A stretch of DNA of 64,000 bases from assembly GCA_030248065.1 (NCBI GenBank), contig JASAMV010002173.1:50269-114268 (forward strand), given 5' to 3'. The notes below the pieces were generated by a model. That model ran no database searches. It worked only from the letters and a program-made list of their open reading frames with translations, and was not told the origin of the DNA. A program made the position numbers and the translations under genes. Below are positions 30,368-40,301 of this stretch, one piece after another. Origin of the DNA: Rhynchonema sp. JSB1_4. Taxonomy: Eukaryota > Nematoda > Chromadorea > Monhysterida > Xyalidae. The first letter of the stretch is position 1, and the number at the start of each line of letters is the position of its first letter.

Positions 30368-30917
30368 CACTAAGTCTTGCTCGCGCAATTTGTGACAGCG
30401 TGATCAAGTCTGAGCAGTCCATTTCATGGCCTGTTGGCCAAAGACAGTGCTCGAAGCGACGTGACTTTATGTTGTACCGCGTCTGAATATATATATCACT
30501 CGCGAAGAAAAACATTATGTACCGACCGCCGGCATGATCACACTTGAACCGGCCATAGACTGAACTTTGGCAGCTGCCACCCTTGTATTGGCATTGATGC
30601 ATAGCTGTTTTGTTCGCAAGACACAGGTCAGAGAACATGATCACATTTCTCAGTTCATTTGCAAATAGCTGCTCCACAATTTCGTTGTTAAAAGTTTTAA
30701 TTAAAAGGGATCGGTCCGCATCACACCATTCAACTTGAACCGATTGAAGTTGTTTTTTGAAATTGCAGGCGTGGTTGTTAAAATCGTTCACATTTATCTG
30801 TTTCCCACAATTTTTAACACTTAACTGGGCTGTGGCACAAAGGTACGTATACATCACCCAAAATAAGACGATAATGATGCTGCCGGCTACAGCGGCGGCC
30901 ACTGTGAAGAATCGCAT
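30339..30917 (-). CDS. Short type-II-like membrane/secreted Cys-rich protein
   Basis: Starting at the Met at 30917 places a long hydrophobic helix (VAAAVAGSIIIVLFWVMYTYL) at the very N-terminus, a signal anchor or signal peptide. The rest (about 165 residues) has many cysteines (NCGK, HACNF, EWCDAD, DLCLANKT, HQCQYKGGSC). Its layout parallels the small secreted protein 2688-3161 of Maverick A, though direct similarity is weak. It belongs to a minus-strand group lying opposite the integrase-capsid operon. Function unknown; extracellular or virion-surface placement is inferred from topology. Confidence 0.5.
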   Translation of the reverse strand: MRFFTVAAAVAGSIIIVLFWVMYTYLCATAQLSVKNCGKQINVNDFNNHACNFKKQLQSVQVEWCDADRSLLIKTFNNEIVEQLFANELRNVIMFSDLCLANKTAMHQCQYKGGSCQSSVYGRFKCDHAGGRYIMFFFASDIYIQTRYNIKSRRFEHCLWPTGHEMDCSDLITLSQIARARLSDAPRLLQPV

Positions 30918-31172
30918 TCTACCAACCTTCAGAGATCCACTTCCAGGACAGGAATGCTGAGAATTATTTGCACACGGCCGTTGGCTTCCTTCTTTATTAT
31001 TTGGAGGAAATATCCGCAACAATCCGGTATATCAAGTGCCTCGCTGGCGATTTCTGTCGTGCCAAAGTCGGATACAGCCTCGATTATCGATTTAAATGAA
31101 TTTTTTGAGGCGAAATACGGTATTAGAATATTGCGTCCACACGCCACCAACTTCCAGTCGAACTGAAATTTT

Positions 31173-32021
31173 TTATTCAATTTTGGTTGTAAAGCACATT
31201 AAGGCCGAAGGATTAAAAGCAGCAAGTGAGCGTGCGGTTATGTACATGTCGTTAAGCTGTGGGTGGCGTATTTCGGATAAGGAGCTGCTGGCAAGCAAAG
31301 CAACGACATCACAGGCAAGTGTCACCAGAGTATTACGCCGGTGTGAGAAAACATCACACAATAGAGAGTATGTGTTAAGGGGTGGACAATTAAGAGCTCT
31401 TAGTTCGCACAGTAGTTGAAGGCAACAGGCGAAATCCAGTTTACATAAATTATTTAGATATACAAATTTCTCATCTTTCAGAAGCATTGATGTAAAATAC
31501 ACACATTGTTTGGCTGGGAAACGAAGCGAAAGGCACGTTAGATCATTACCGAACAAAGAAGTCAGCCTAGTGAACATGCCGTCAAGTAAGATAGATTTGA
31601 CAGAGCTGAAATTGTAGCCTTCCAAGTCATTTTCATCTGGCTGATTAGCTGTGTAGGATAGATCACCCCAGATGAAACTGACACTAGCAATTACACCAAG
31701 CAACTCAGCAATGGGGAGAGAGAGCTCATCAAGCATGATAATTCCTGTATAATTTGTACAAAATGCAGTTTTGAGCGCGTGAAACGCATCACGATCAAAA
31801 TGAGTAAAAGTAAAAAACGTTTCAACGTTCGGGCATGTATATACAAAGGCAAACATCTGGTAGAGTTTGTTAAGAGGGAAGGATTCCACATCCTGCCCAT
31901 CCCTTGCGAGCGTCACCGTTTCATCGCTGAGATGTAGGTGGGCATCTGAAATTGGGAAAATTATGCATAGAGGATCTGCGGTACCGAACAAGTGCGTGGC
32001 TGTGGCCTCAGCTGGCCACAT
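31173..32021 (-). CDS. Hypothetical 282-codon protein
   Basis: A long clean frame with ordinary composition and leucine-rich stretches (LPIAELLGVIASVSF, LTCLSLRFPAKQ, KLDFACCLQLLCELRAL). No family is recognised; an LRR-like fold is conceivable. An acceptor-like tttcag at about 31147-31160 and a further open stretch (30929-31146) suggest a spliced extra exon, but the join is unclear. It is divergent from the small zinc-finger/integrase pair at 32062, with about 40 bp between the start codons, so a shared bidirectional promoter is likely. Confidence 0.5.
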   Translation of the reverse strand: MWPAEATATHLFGTADPLCIIFPISDAHLHLSDETVTLARDGQDVESFPLNKLYQMFAFVYTCPNVETFFTFTHFDRDAFHALKTAFCTNYTGIIMLDELSLPIAELLGVIASVSFIWGDLSYTANQPDENDLEGYNFSSVKSILLDGMFTRLTSLFGNDLTCLSLRFPAKQCVYFTSMLLKDEKFVYLNNLCKLDFACCLQLLCELRALNCPPLNTYSLLCDVFSHRRNTLVTLACDVVALLASSSLSEIRHPQLNDMYITARSLAAFNPSALMCFTTKIE

Positions 32022-32061
32022 ACTATATAAGCCTCACGATATTTCGTTATTTTCATTCATA

Positions 32062-32533
32062 ATGAGCAAACATTCGAAGATACCTTGCCCCATTTGTGCA
32101 AAAGCAATATCCAGAACAAAGTGAGTCCTTTTTTATTAGTTTTAAGCAATATCTGATCTTGGTACACTGTGATAATTTTAGTCTAGCTAGACATCTCCAC
32201 CGGCTACATAATACAAAGCACTGCCTACGCTGCGTGAAGAGAAACATACCAAGTGGTCCCGCTTCTCCGCATTTACACTGGTGGTCTGCAGCGGCCATGA
32301 ATGTTTGGTTTCAAACGTTCCAGCTGCAGATCTTAGCAGTTGATGTGTGGACTGAAATGGAGAAAACGGCATTGAGAGGCACCGGACGGCGGGTTGAAGC
32401 ATTACCTCCTGAAAGCTTGCAGGCCTACATGGAAACCGCTTTAATAGACTTGGGGCAAGTGCTTCCGCAACATACGTATAATACACTGTACGATGCAATA
32501 GTTTGCAAATACAATGGAATCGACATATTTTGA
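32062..32533 (+). CDS. Small C2H2 zinc-finger protein upstream of integrase B
   Basis: Exon 1 (32062-about 32119) ends inside a finger that starts CPICAKAISRT. Exon 2 (from about 32183) continues with LARHLHRLH, giving C-x2-C-x12-H-x5-H. A CLRC pair follows, then a region without recognised domains, ending at 32533. It overlaps the integrase ATG at 32514. The same two-gene order, finger then integrase, is found in Maverick A. Short and possibly regulatory; function unknown. Confidence 0.6.
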
Positions 32534-33861
32534 CGAAAGCACTCCATATGGGTTTGGTGGGGTGCGCGGAGCAGTGGAGCAAGCTAGAAGCAGCGATCGA
32601 AAAGCAGCGGTAAAATGGGTTAAAGCACAAAAAGTTTATAAGATGTTCAAGCTCCCAAAAAGAAAAATAAAGAGAGCACGAGTACTGGCGTTCTCAGTTG
32701 GAACTACAATGCAGAGTGGTAAGGCAATTACACTTGGTAATATTTTTAAATCGCCAGGGTATGCTTTTTTCCGCTGCCTTTCCGTTAGAAGTATGCGGAA
32801 AACTAAAATGGGTGAAAACGGCTCAACAGCAAACATTCGCGGGCGGCTGACGCGCTTTTTTTATAGATTTGTTCGACGTAACTAAATTAAGCCGAGCTAA
32901 TGGCGGGCACCGCTTCATCTTGCTTGTGGTTGATGCATTCAGTCGTAGAATTGACTGTGTGGCTCTTAAAAGAAAAACAGCTGCTGAGACGGCCAGGGGA
33001 ATGGAAGAGATACTTGCCCGGATGGATGAAAATGACCTTTTAGCACCGCGGAGCACGATGGCCACCGACCTCGGTACGCCCGCTATGGACTTTGCTAGTC
33101 TGCAGGGTCGGGCGTGAAATTGACAGGGCACAAAATCCCACTGTCCCCTGGCAAGCACGCACTGATCAGCAGATGATTCACTGGTCAAAAACAAAGCAAG
33201 GACCCTGGCATGAACAGCAATGGTCGGCCTGTGTGAGTGCGTGCTCAGAATTATATCAGAAGTATGATGTTTCAGGCAACGAATACTGGAACGAAAATGT
33301 TCACGCCGTTTTCGAAAAATATTCAGTGGCCCACGTGGGATTGCTGGCCCCCAAGAAAAGTCAACTTGCAGAGATTTCTGGTTGGTTTTATAGCAGTGTA
33401 TTGTTTTACTAACGTAAAAAGGATCTGATTGCGCAGGTCGTTATTTGATGAGTCGACTTCATAAATATTTGTACCAGAACAAGACGAAGAAGTGGATAGA
33501 CAAGCTTCCTAATTTTGTAAAAGCCCGGAACAATCGAAAAGTTCGCTCATTAGGTTACTTGACTCCCAATCAAGTGAATTATGATAATCAGAGGGAAGTG
33601 TTCAGTACATTGTACCCAAACTATGCGGAGCGAAACGTTTTTGACTCGAAAATGTACAAATTCGCACTTGGACAGCGCGTGTTTGTATCAAAAGCTGTAA
33701 CCCCGTTCAGCAAAAGTTTTAAAACGCAATGGCTACCAGAGATATATACGATACGCGGCCGAACCCCAACAGACCCACCCAGATACACATTGAGCGACTC
33801 TGATAACAACCAAATCAGTGGGAGCTATTATTTTGAAGAACTGATGAGTGCGGACGACTAG
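32514..33861 (+). CDS. Maverick B integrase (four exons)
   Basis: Exons 32514-32718, 32867-33073, 33276-33380 and 33437-33861. Introns of 148, 202 and 56 nt are GT-AG and keep the frame. The N-terminal part has the Polinton-type PYGFGGV opening. Catalytic Asp 1 is in the LFDVTKL context, whose own codon is split by intron 1. Asp 2 is in MATDL, with intron 2 following in the next codon, exactly where Maverick A has its intron. The Glu is in SQLAEI. Exon 4 has the MSRLHKYLY helix and the LGYLTPNQVN, FALGQRVFV C-terminal elements. Read without the introns it looks broken; with them it appears complete. Confidence 0.85.
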
Positions 33862-33918
33862 ATACATCTTTTTGTGCACTATTTAAGCTTACCCCTTTGC
33901 CTGTTATCATTTTTAAGT

Positions 33919-34653
33919 ATGAATACATTTTTTGTGACAGCGCGAACAAGCGCTGATAGCGATCGACGTGGAACTTTGACCGCGTCTGCGCGTTTTCATA
34001 AATTAATTAACTTTGAAGCCGAGAAAGCGAGATTGCGCCTTATGTATGTCGCGCTTGCACCGAATAATATTGCACCCAACTCCAACCTGTGGATCAATGT
34101 GGGAAATGTCCAAGTCAGAATAGCACCACTGCAAAGTGGTGAGCGAGATAGTATTTTAATGGAATTAATGAGAAAAATTGAGGCTGTTTTCGGGTCCCGC
34201 GGAGCCAGACTTAAACTCGTTGTGGCATTCGACGGTACTGCAGTGCTTAAAATAGGCCCTAAGACAACTGTCGTATTCAGTGACGATTTTGCTAAACTAT
34301 TGTCGGTGCCAACGGTCATTTTGAATGACCAGCCGACCACACAGCGCGAGGTCGATGTTAACGTTGACCTGGACAATATACCAGCCTTGCCGCGAATGTT
34401 CTATTTGACATGCCCTCAGGTGCGGCCACGCTACATACACAATGCACATCTGGCCTCTATCATAGGTGTGGTACCACTTGGTTCTTCCCCGACTTCAATT
34501 GGCGAGTACACACCATCAGTGAATTCATACTTTGATGTGTACGAGAAACATCATCAGGGACTTGAATTTGAGCTATATAACATAGACGGATCTCCGGTGG
34601 AATCATTCGGATCAGAATTGCTAGTTATAGTTGAAGTCATTCACTATGAGTAA
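33919..34653 (+). CDS. Maverick B penton (minor capsid, single jelly roll)
   Basis: A 244-codon frame from the ATG at 33919, preferred over the 33874 ATG, which gives a hydrophobic leader unlikely for a capsid protein. It carries a series of beta-strand-like segments, the FAKLLSV element and the MFYLTCPQVRP strand that also mark the Maverick A penton. It would form capsid vertices. It lies 57 nt after the integrase and overlaps the MCP start by 8 nt, so translation or splicing must separate the two. Confidence 0.7.
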   Translation: MNTFFVTARTSADSDRRGTLTASARFHKLINFEAEKARLRLMYVALAPNNIAPNSNLWINVGNVQVRIAPLQSGERDSILMELMRKIEAVFGSRGARLKLVVAFDGTAVLKIGPKTTVVFSDDFAKLLSVPTVILNDQPTTQREVDVNVDLDNIPALPRMFYLTCPQVRPRYIHNAHLASIIGVVPLGSSPTSIGEYTPSVNSYFDVYEKHHQGLEFELYNIDGSPVESFGSELLVIVEVIHYE

Positions 34654-36046
34654 ACGCACAAGCGCTGCACTTTCGGTCAGCAAGAAGCTGACTCCAGAAA
34701 AGGCCGAGGTTATTGCCCAAGATGAGCAATTTAGGCACGACTACGTTGAATCCAGCTATTTAGATGTGATCAGGCCTGACTCTTTTTTGCCTGTCTCGAC
34801 AAAGGAGCGCAATCCAATCATTTTTACGCTGAAACCATACAAGATGCATGCTCTAAATGTACGCACATTGCGCCTAAATTTGACAGTAAATATAAGTAAA
34901 AGAATGCGAGACAGTGACGATTGGGTGCCCATTGACCGCACGGACAATGTTTTGCTTATTCAAAACTGCCTATCGTCAATTTTTAACGAAATTCTTGTGC
35001 TGTGCAATGGCCAAGTTGTTCAAAGCACCGGCCGTCAATACCCGCTACTTAGCTATCTACAGGCTTTACATTTCACCTCTGAAATGGAAAAGCAAACGAC
35101 TATGAGGCCCTCAGGATGGCTGGAGGACAGCCAAGGTTCAATGGACCTTGTCTACGATATGGAGGGAAGAAACCCTGGGGCTTATCAACGCAAGCTGCTC
35201 ACAGCAGAAGGGCGCAATGCTTATTTATCAGGAGAGCTGCATATCGATCTCTTCCAAGTTCCACCGGTTCCAGAGGCAATCGGAACATTGCAGCTGCAAT
35301 TGTTCCCAACAGACAGTAAATTGTGCTTGATGTCACAAATGCCAATGCCGACACCTCCAACTTTAGGTGATGGTGGTGTAATTGTGCTACCTGGAGCTCC
35401 AGCTCCTCCTCTGCCCGAATATAGACTCAATGTGACCGATTGTTGGCTGCACGTTGAGAGAATGAAATTGAAACGAAGCCTACCTCCTACCCTGAAATAT
35501 AATTTTACCAGACATAAACTTATAGCGTATTCACATGAAAGAAGTCAGCCAACACTCGGCCCGCTGACTATAACGTCCTCTCCCACCAACGTGCTACCGG
35601 AGCGCCTTGCGGTGGCTCTAGTTGACTCTGAAGCTTATACGGGGTCATACTTCAAAAACATCCTGCGCACACAAAATTTCGGCTTGCGCTCTGCTGTGCT
35701 GCGCGTCAATGAAAAAAGTCTGCCTTCAAATTTTGGCATCCTAACAAACTACACTAAAAACGACTACAATATGGCATATCAAATGCTGTTTAAAGCTTTG
35801 AAGAGCCAGGCTAATGTTAAATTTGAAGGGTTCGATTCTGACACGTGCTTAACTGCTTTTGAACTTAGTCAAGCTTCCGATATCGCCGATAAAAGAGCTC
35901 GGGATACTGGAGCCTGCACGTTGCAGTGTACATTTGACCCTGTGGACAGCGAGGAAAGGGTAACAGTCTTAATTTGGTTGATGTACCGCAGTTATTTCCA
36001 AATAACCCCAGCGGGGTTGGTACCGGACCCTAAACTGGTTGGATGA
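34646..36046 (+). CDS. Maverick B major capsid protein
   Basis: A single-exon 466-codon frame, starting at the ATG at 34646. It is the double-jelly-roll MCP of the Polinton type commonly labelled 'F54H12.2-like' in invertebrate genomes. Supporting segments are IIFTLKPYKMHALN near the N-terminus, the NCLSSIFNEILVLCNG strand-loop, LHIDLFQVPP and the C-terminal RVTVLIWLMYRSYF strand. It is intron-free, in contrast to the many-exon MCP of Maverick A. It lies between penton and the packaging ATPase, as is typical for the morphogenesis block. Confidence 0.88.
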   Translation: MSKRTSAALSVSKKLTPEKAEVIAQDEQFRHDYVESSYLDVIRPDSFLPVSTKERNPIIFTLKPYKMHALNVRTLRLNLTVNISKRMRDSDDWVPIDRTDNVLLIQNCLSSIFNEILVLCNGQVVQSTGRQYPLLSYLQALHFTSEMEKQTTMRPSGWLEDSQGSMDLVYDMEGRNPGAYQRKLLTAEGRNAYLSGELHIDLFQVPPVPEAIGTLQLQLFPTDSKLCLMSQMPMPTPPTLGDGGVIVLPGAPAPPLPEYRLNVTDCWLHVERMKLKRSLPPTLKYNFTRHKLIAYSHERSQPTLGPLTITSSPTNVLPERLAVALVDSEAYTGSYFKNILRTQNFGLRSAVLRVNEKSLPSNFGILTNYTKNDYNMAYQMLFKALKSQANVKFEGFDSDTCLTAFELSQASDIADKRARDTGACTLQCTFDPVDSEERVTVLIWLMYRSYFQITPAGLVPDPKLVG

Positions 36047-36110
36047 AGCAATGCTGCTTCTGTGCACTACATATAAGCAAGGTTTACGAGATAGTAAATT
36101 AGATGCAAAT

Positions 36111-36862
36111 ATGCAGTATGAGCCAATCTCACTTCCGTGTTCTATAGTGATCGCAGGTATGAGAGTTTTTGCTTGCGCGTGGCATTAAAAATGTTTTAAA
36201 TTCGTTTTTTCTCAGGAAATAGTCTCAGTGGCAAGACAACCGCATCAGTTGAATTAATCACCCAGCCACATTCTTTCACTGGAAAAATAAACAAGGTGTT
36301 GTGGGTTCATGACCCACACGCACCACCCCCACAAGCAATGGTGCAAAGCATACGCGACGCAGTTGGAGATGTGCACCTTTTGGAAGGTTTCGACCCGGAA
36401 ATTATTATGCAGCATTTGAAGGGTCCAGTACCAGGAGTATACACATGCGTTTTACTTGATGACCTGGCCTCAGACATATTGAAACATCCATGGATCTCCA
36501 AGGCTTTTTCGGTTTACATGCACCATTTGAATCTGCTGCTGATTTTAATTGTGCATCAAGTATTTCAGAATACAACTAACGCAAAGCAGTCCATGTCGGC
36601 TATTTTGCATAATTGTAACATTTTGGCCGTTGCTATAAATAGGACAATGGCCAGTCAAGTAGCCCGGCTTGCCACAATGTTTTTCTACTCTGAGCGACAC
36701 AAACTATTAGAACCTTTTCGCAAAAACTTGTTTTCGGGAGTAGGAAACTTTCTTGTAATAAATTTTCGAACAGAAAACGAGCAAAGGCAGGTGACCCTGA
36801 ATTCATTGGCTGCGAGGGGAGCTAAACCTGCACAGTACTTCACATGGGACGAAGATGAATAG
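36111..36862 (+). CDS. Maverick B packaging ATPase (two exons)
   Basis: Exon 1 is 36111-36156 and exon 2 is 36216-36862, with a 59-nt GT-AG intron. The intron interrupts the first Gly of the Walker A loop (NSLSGKTT follows). Walker B-like VLLDDLA lies about 65 residues later. A strand with LLILIVHQ and a later sensor region follow, as in A32/FtsK-type genome-packaging ATPases of Maverick-like elements. The gene ends overlapping the next ORF by 8 nt. Total length of about 230 aa is normal. It appears intact. Confidence 0.85.
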
Positions 36863-37259
36863 CGTACATACTAAACGTATAAAATGGACACAGCCCAGCG
36901 AGGAACAAATCAGTATGACATACCTATTGAGGGACGGTTTCAAAGTTGACCAAGCGTCTAGTTTTGTACGCGACCACCTTGCAGCTATTCACTTCTTGGC
37001 ACAGCCGACCGCGAGTGCTAAAATTAAGAGGACTTTACTGGGGGAACTTACAAAACAAAAACCGTTTATATCGGCGATTATTGAATTGTTATTAAACTGT
37101 CAAAAGTGCAGAAACGGAACTCACAAATCTACTCGCATTGTATCGTTATTGCGTGATCATAAAACGTCACACCAAGCGAAACGCCGTACCGTGCTGCGCA
37201 ACTGGCGGGCCATCAGCGTACATTTGGAATGTGTCCTGCAATGCAACAACACGCAATGA
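36855..37259 (+). CDS. Hypothetical protein downstream of ATPase B
   Basis: A 134-codon frame starting inside the end of the ATPase gene. It is basic overall, with an NCQKCRNGTH pair of cysteines and a Lys/Arg-rich C-terminal half. No known family. Overlaps at both ends suggest a real gene in a compact operon; it could be a DNA-binding or core protein. Confidence 0.5.
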   Translation: MNSVHTKRIKWTQPSEEQISMTYLLRDGFKVDQASSFVRDHLAAIHFLAQPTASAKIKRTLLGELTKQKPFISAIIELLLNCQKCRNGTHKSTRIVSLLRDHKTSHQAKRRTVLRNWRAISVHLECVLQCNNTQ

Positions 37260-37516
37260 AACGAGCGCGTGAACCTGACGGAAACATGGGTGGTAACACT
37301 TTCAGACAGCAAGTTATTAATGTACTCGGGTCTAATATAGACTCCGGTGGATTCATCAACCTTGGCAGACAATCAGCAGGAACTCATATCGACACTTTTC
37401 TTGACTTTTATCACAAAGCACCTAACGCAAAAAAGCCAATCGATTATGACCAAATTTGCACCTTATTGCATAGTCTAGGGATAGACATTAAATGCAAGTG
37501 GGTAAAGTATGAGTAG
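37256..37516 (+). CDS. Hypothetical protein, last ORF of the capsid operon
   Basis: Starts MKRAREPDG at 37256, overlapping the preceding ORF by 4 nt (ATGA type). It encodes about 86 residues with NVLGSNIDSGGF and a charged C-terminus. No family recognised. The tight overlap argues that it is translated. Confidence 0.45.
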   Translation: MKRAREPDGNMGGNTFRQQVINVLGSNIDSGGFINLGRQSAGTHIDTFLDFYHKAPNAKKPIDYDQICTLLHSLGIDIKCKWVKYE

Positions 37517-37547
37517 CAAAAATAGCAACATTTGTACACAGTACCCG

Positions 37548-37886
37548 TTATAGCTCCGAATAATAGCGAAAACTCTTCAGCAGAAACAGAATTTTTAGTA
37601 AAAAAGCAAAGTGGTCCCCTGGTTTGTCGGTGTGATCAAAGTTGCAATACATGTTTATAAATGTGCGCATGTCTATACATTGTACAACAATATTCGTTGG
37701 GCCGAACTGCAAAAACAACCAAGTTTTGGCCTCTAGTTTGAGAAAAACAAACGCGGATGAGTGTTTTTGCACACTGAAAGACGTTATCATGGCCTCTAAA
37801 AACATTTTACACCCTGCAGGGCTGACTTGATTGCCGAAAATGTTAATTACGACCGGTAACAATTGTGTATGGGTGCATTCAGCCAT
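37548..37886 (-). CDS. Hypothetical protein convergent to the capsid operon
   Basis: A 112-codon minus-strand frame with alternating hydrophobic strands (LPVVINIFGN, FVFLKLEAKTWLFLQF). No domain recognised. It ends about 30 nt beyond the plus-strand operon, a convergent arrangement. It might be the missing protease position by synteny, but the His/Asp/Gln/Cys signature of adenain was not found. Confidence 0.35.
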   Translation of the reverse strand: MAECTHTQLLPVVINIFGNQVSPAGCKMFLEAMITSFSVQKHSSAFVFLKLEAKTWLFLQFGPTNIVVQCIDMRTFINMYCNFDHTDKPGDHFAFLLKILFLLKSFRYYSEL

Positions 37887-38039
37887 GGGACCCCGACTTT
37901 ACGGGAGCGCTAGTGCAGAAATAGAAATGGTAAAAATTTAACTCTGGCTGAATGCGCCTACCCAAAAATGTATGCAATGTACAATAAAAACTGACCAGAC
38001 AAAAATAATCGGAAAATGAACGTCGGACGGGGAATTGAG

Positions 38040-38244
38040 CAAAGCTCATTTGAGCAACGCCACATTGACCAAGTGAAAAAGAGCAGGGGCCACAAGAGCA
38101 GAACCTAAAAACGAATAGGCCTAAGGCTAAGCCTAAACTCAAGCCTAAGTGTAAGCCTAAGCGAAAGGAACAAAATAAGAGCTTTGCTCTTATGGCCCCT
38201 GCTCTTTTCACTTGGTCAAAGTGGCGTTGCTCAAATGAGCTTTG
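38040..38244. repeat. Foldback element with TTAGGC-like core
   Basis: Arms of about 60 bp (38040-38100 and 38185-38244) are inverted copies with three or four differences. The loop (38101-38184) has repeated GCCTAA / TAAGCC words. These correspond to the TTAGGC unit of nematode telomeres, in degenerate form. It lies in an intergenic stretch of Maverick B. Confidence 0.75.
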
Positions 38245-38279
38245 TCCAATCGCCCGGCCACCAAATAAAATAATGTGGG

Positions 38280-39399
38280 TCACTCAAGTGTGATCAGTGC
38301 GGGATCCAGAGTGGGTGCCTCAACTGCAATCTCGCCACGCATCTGACATCTGGACAATGAAAAGAGCAAACACGCAAACTTGAATGTTTTGCTGATCGTT
38401 CCGGGTGGCGCCACCCAGTCTGCCACAATGCGAGCCGTTTCGGTATAAGCTTCCTCATCGACTGGTTGATCACCTGGCTGCACCAGAAGGGCGAACCTGT
38501 AAATGTTGTTGATTTTTCACCCACGTTTTTATGTGAAAAAGGCCTTTTACTGCAGAAAAACAATGGTACAATGCTTACAAAAAGTCCAAGATCAAGGAAT
38601 GGATAAAAGGGTACACGCACCAAAGCGCGTTCTGTAGGTACTCCCATAATGTTGTGTCCGTGATTCCAAGCGCCAGAGTAAATCGAACTTGATCGAACAC
38701 TGACTGCCAGTTGATAGCAGTCGGGTTCATTCTGTTGGTATAGAACCATCGACAAAACTCGGAAATGCTCGTGGGCGATTCGCACTGAACGCTGAGAGTG
38801 TACGCCTCCTGGTGGGGATCCCGTTTCAGTAGATTTTCCAAGTACGGCGCATACGCGGCCAGCAGTTCCCTGCAAGTCAGTATGTCTGTAAAATGATTGA
38901 GAGAAATAATGACCGGCCTTGGCCATCTGTCGTTGAGGTAACGTATACATAACACGCACTCTGCAATGGCAAAAAAGTGTAAAACCCAAAATCACCTTTG
39001 AACCCGATCGATCTCGGCTCCATCTTGAGCATTCACGATGACGACCATCTCGTTTGCCGGGACTGCCATTCTCCTGACGAACATCTGTTTGGTGGCCTTT
39101 ATGAGTGGCATATTTGCATAGTACTGTTCGGGCGCTGTCTCGCAGCGCGGGCGGGTCCGGGCCATGCTGAACATCCCATGCTGCTCGTTCGTTCGCACAC
39201 CCAGCTCGTTCGTTTCAGTGAATCTGAGCCGAACTCGGTAGGAATGGGTGGAATCGCGGGCCATGTCAGGGGTCGCCAACACTCCGTGAATGCGACCACC
39301 CACGTTTGCGCTGTTGAACCGATAGAGTAGCGATCGACGGATCGTGTGCACTAGTCTGGCGCCGACCTGGAACAGTAGAATACACTCACGTTGAACCAT
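38280..39399 (-). CDS. MATH-BTB-like protein 2 (divergent, multi-exon)
   Basis: Exon pieces at 39399-38995 (a beta-rich segment, YRVRLRFTETNELG and VVIVNAQDGAE, in the MATH position), 38960-38640 (BTB-like FTDILTCRELLAAYAPYLENLL, then SISEFCRWFYT) and 38490-38280 (a helical tail with VDEEAYTETARIVADWV). Order and size parallel the MATH-BTB gene at 27916-29347, but identity is low. It lies between the capsid operon and the polymerase gene, i.e. inside the presumed Maverick B. Splice joins were judged by eye. Confidence 0.5.
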
Positions 39400-39492
39400 T
39401 TTAGTAATTGAGAGGCACAGACTTTTGGGTGTGGTAGGTATGTGTACATGTATTAATCTTCTGTTAACCGCTAGATCTTCAATGTGTTGTCT

Positions 39493-39872
39493 TCACTGAT
39501 CCATGAAAAGCACACCCACCGTTCCGGTATCGCACACGGCATATATTGCAAGTTCGACCAGAAGCCAGGTTATGGCCGTAACGCCGTGTACGCACAGACG
39601 CATGCAGAGTGAGTTCGAAGCCTCAGCACAGCTTGACTGGCAGCACTGCACCAGGGACACCGCTGCATGTGTGAACTTCGGCTTATTTGTGGGAACCATA
39701 ATGGACTGCAAATCCTTGGGGTCCATTTTGAAGTCTGAACCCAGCACGTCCCGGAGCTGTTTGGGGGTCAAGGGCTCAATGGCCCCAAACCCACCGGTGT
39801 TTTCAATGCCATCTTCGTTCTTGCAGGGGGCGATTTGGCCGACCACGTCGATTTCGTAGAACCACTCAGCAC
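39493..39872 (-). CDS. Hypothetical exon or small gene
   Basis: An open frame following an acceptor-like tttcag, with NTGGFGAIEPLTPKQLRDVLG, a Cys-rich middle and a hydrophobic C-terminal stretch (TAITWLLVELAIYAV). No family recognised. It may be an upstream exon of the MATH-BTB-like gene or a separate small membrane protein. Confidence 0.3.
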
Positions 39873-40069
39873 ACTGAAATTAATCGGGTGTAATGTGCAA
39901 GTGTGGCACTTATCTCATCCGCAATCGTGGTGAGCTCATTCCATTCACTGTGCGCTAGGTATAACCCGTTTGCACTTTGAACCCGAATGCCGTCATGTTT
40001 TGTGGGGAGTAGCCTGCATTGGTGGATGTTATAACATTTGCACTTGCACAGGCCCTGACAAAAGTGCAT
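39866..40069 (-). CDS. PC4-like protein a
   Basis: A 67-codon frame. After a Cys-rich start (CQGLCKCKC) comes a stretch resembling the C-terminal half of the PC4/p15 single-strand-DNA-binding fold: a strand of form GIRVQSANGLYLAHSEW followed by the helix LTTIADEISATL. PC4 proteins act in transcription and replication. The ATG follows the stop of the preceding paralogue by 1-2 nt (TGACATG). Confidence 0.45.
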   Translation of the reverse strand: MHFCQGLCKCKCYNIHQCRLLPTKHDGIRVQSANGLYLAHSEWNELTTIADEISATLAHYTRLISVC

Positions 40070-40070
40070 G

Positions 40071-40301
40071 TCACCTCCTTAAGTGAAGAATGCATTCATG
40101 CCCATAGTTCCCTTTCGCCATAATGTACATAGCGGCCTCAGCCTGTGCATTACTAAGCCGCACTCTTTTCTCTTGTGTTATATCGTCTCGTTGAAGCATT
40201 GCGTTTACATCACCGATAATTGTGCGCAATCTATCCCATTCTACAATTTGTACGCTAAATATTTGACTGTAACCCATGCTCGAGTTGCACACATTACCCA
40301 C
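40071..40301 (-). CDS. PC4-like protein b
   Basis: Contains SQIFSVQIVEWDRLRTIIGDV, the same strand-turn-helix pattern as PC4-like protein a and as cellular PC4, then a short charged tail. Immediately upstream of protein a on the same strand, so the two are probably tandem duplicates. The N-terminal strands are not evident, so an upstream exon may be missing. Confidence 0.4.
   Translation of the reverse strand: MGNVCNSSMGYSQIFSVQIVEWDRLRTIIGDVNAMLQRDDITQEKRVRLSNAQAEAAMYIMAKGNYGHECILHLRR

Noticed and set aside
38101..38184. True internal telomere array
   Set aside because: Units are irregular and few and sit in the loop of a foldback repeat; called TTAGGC-like only.
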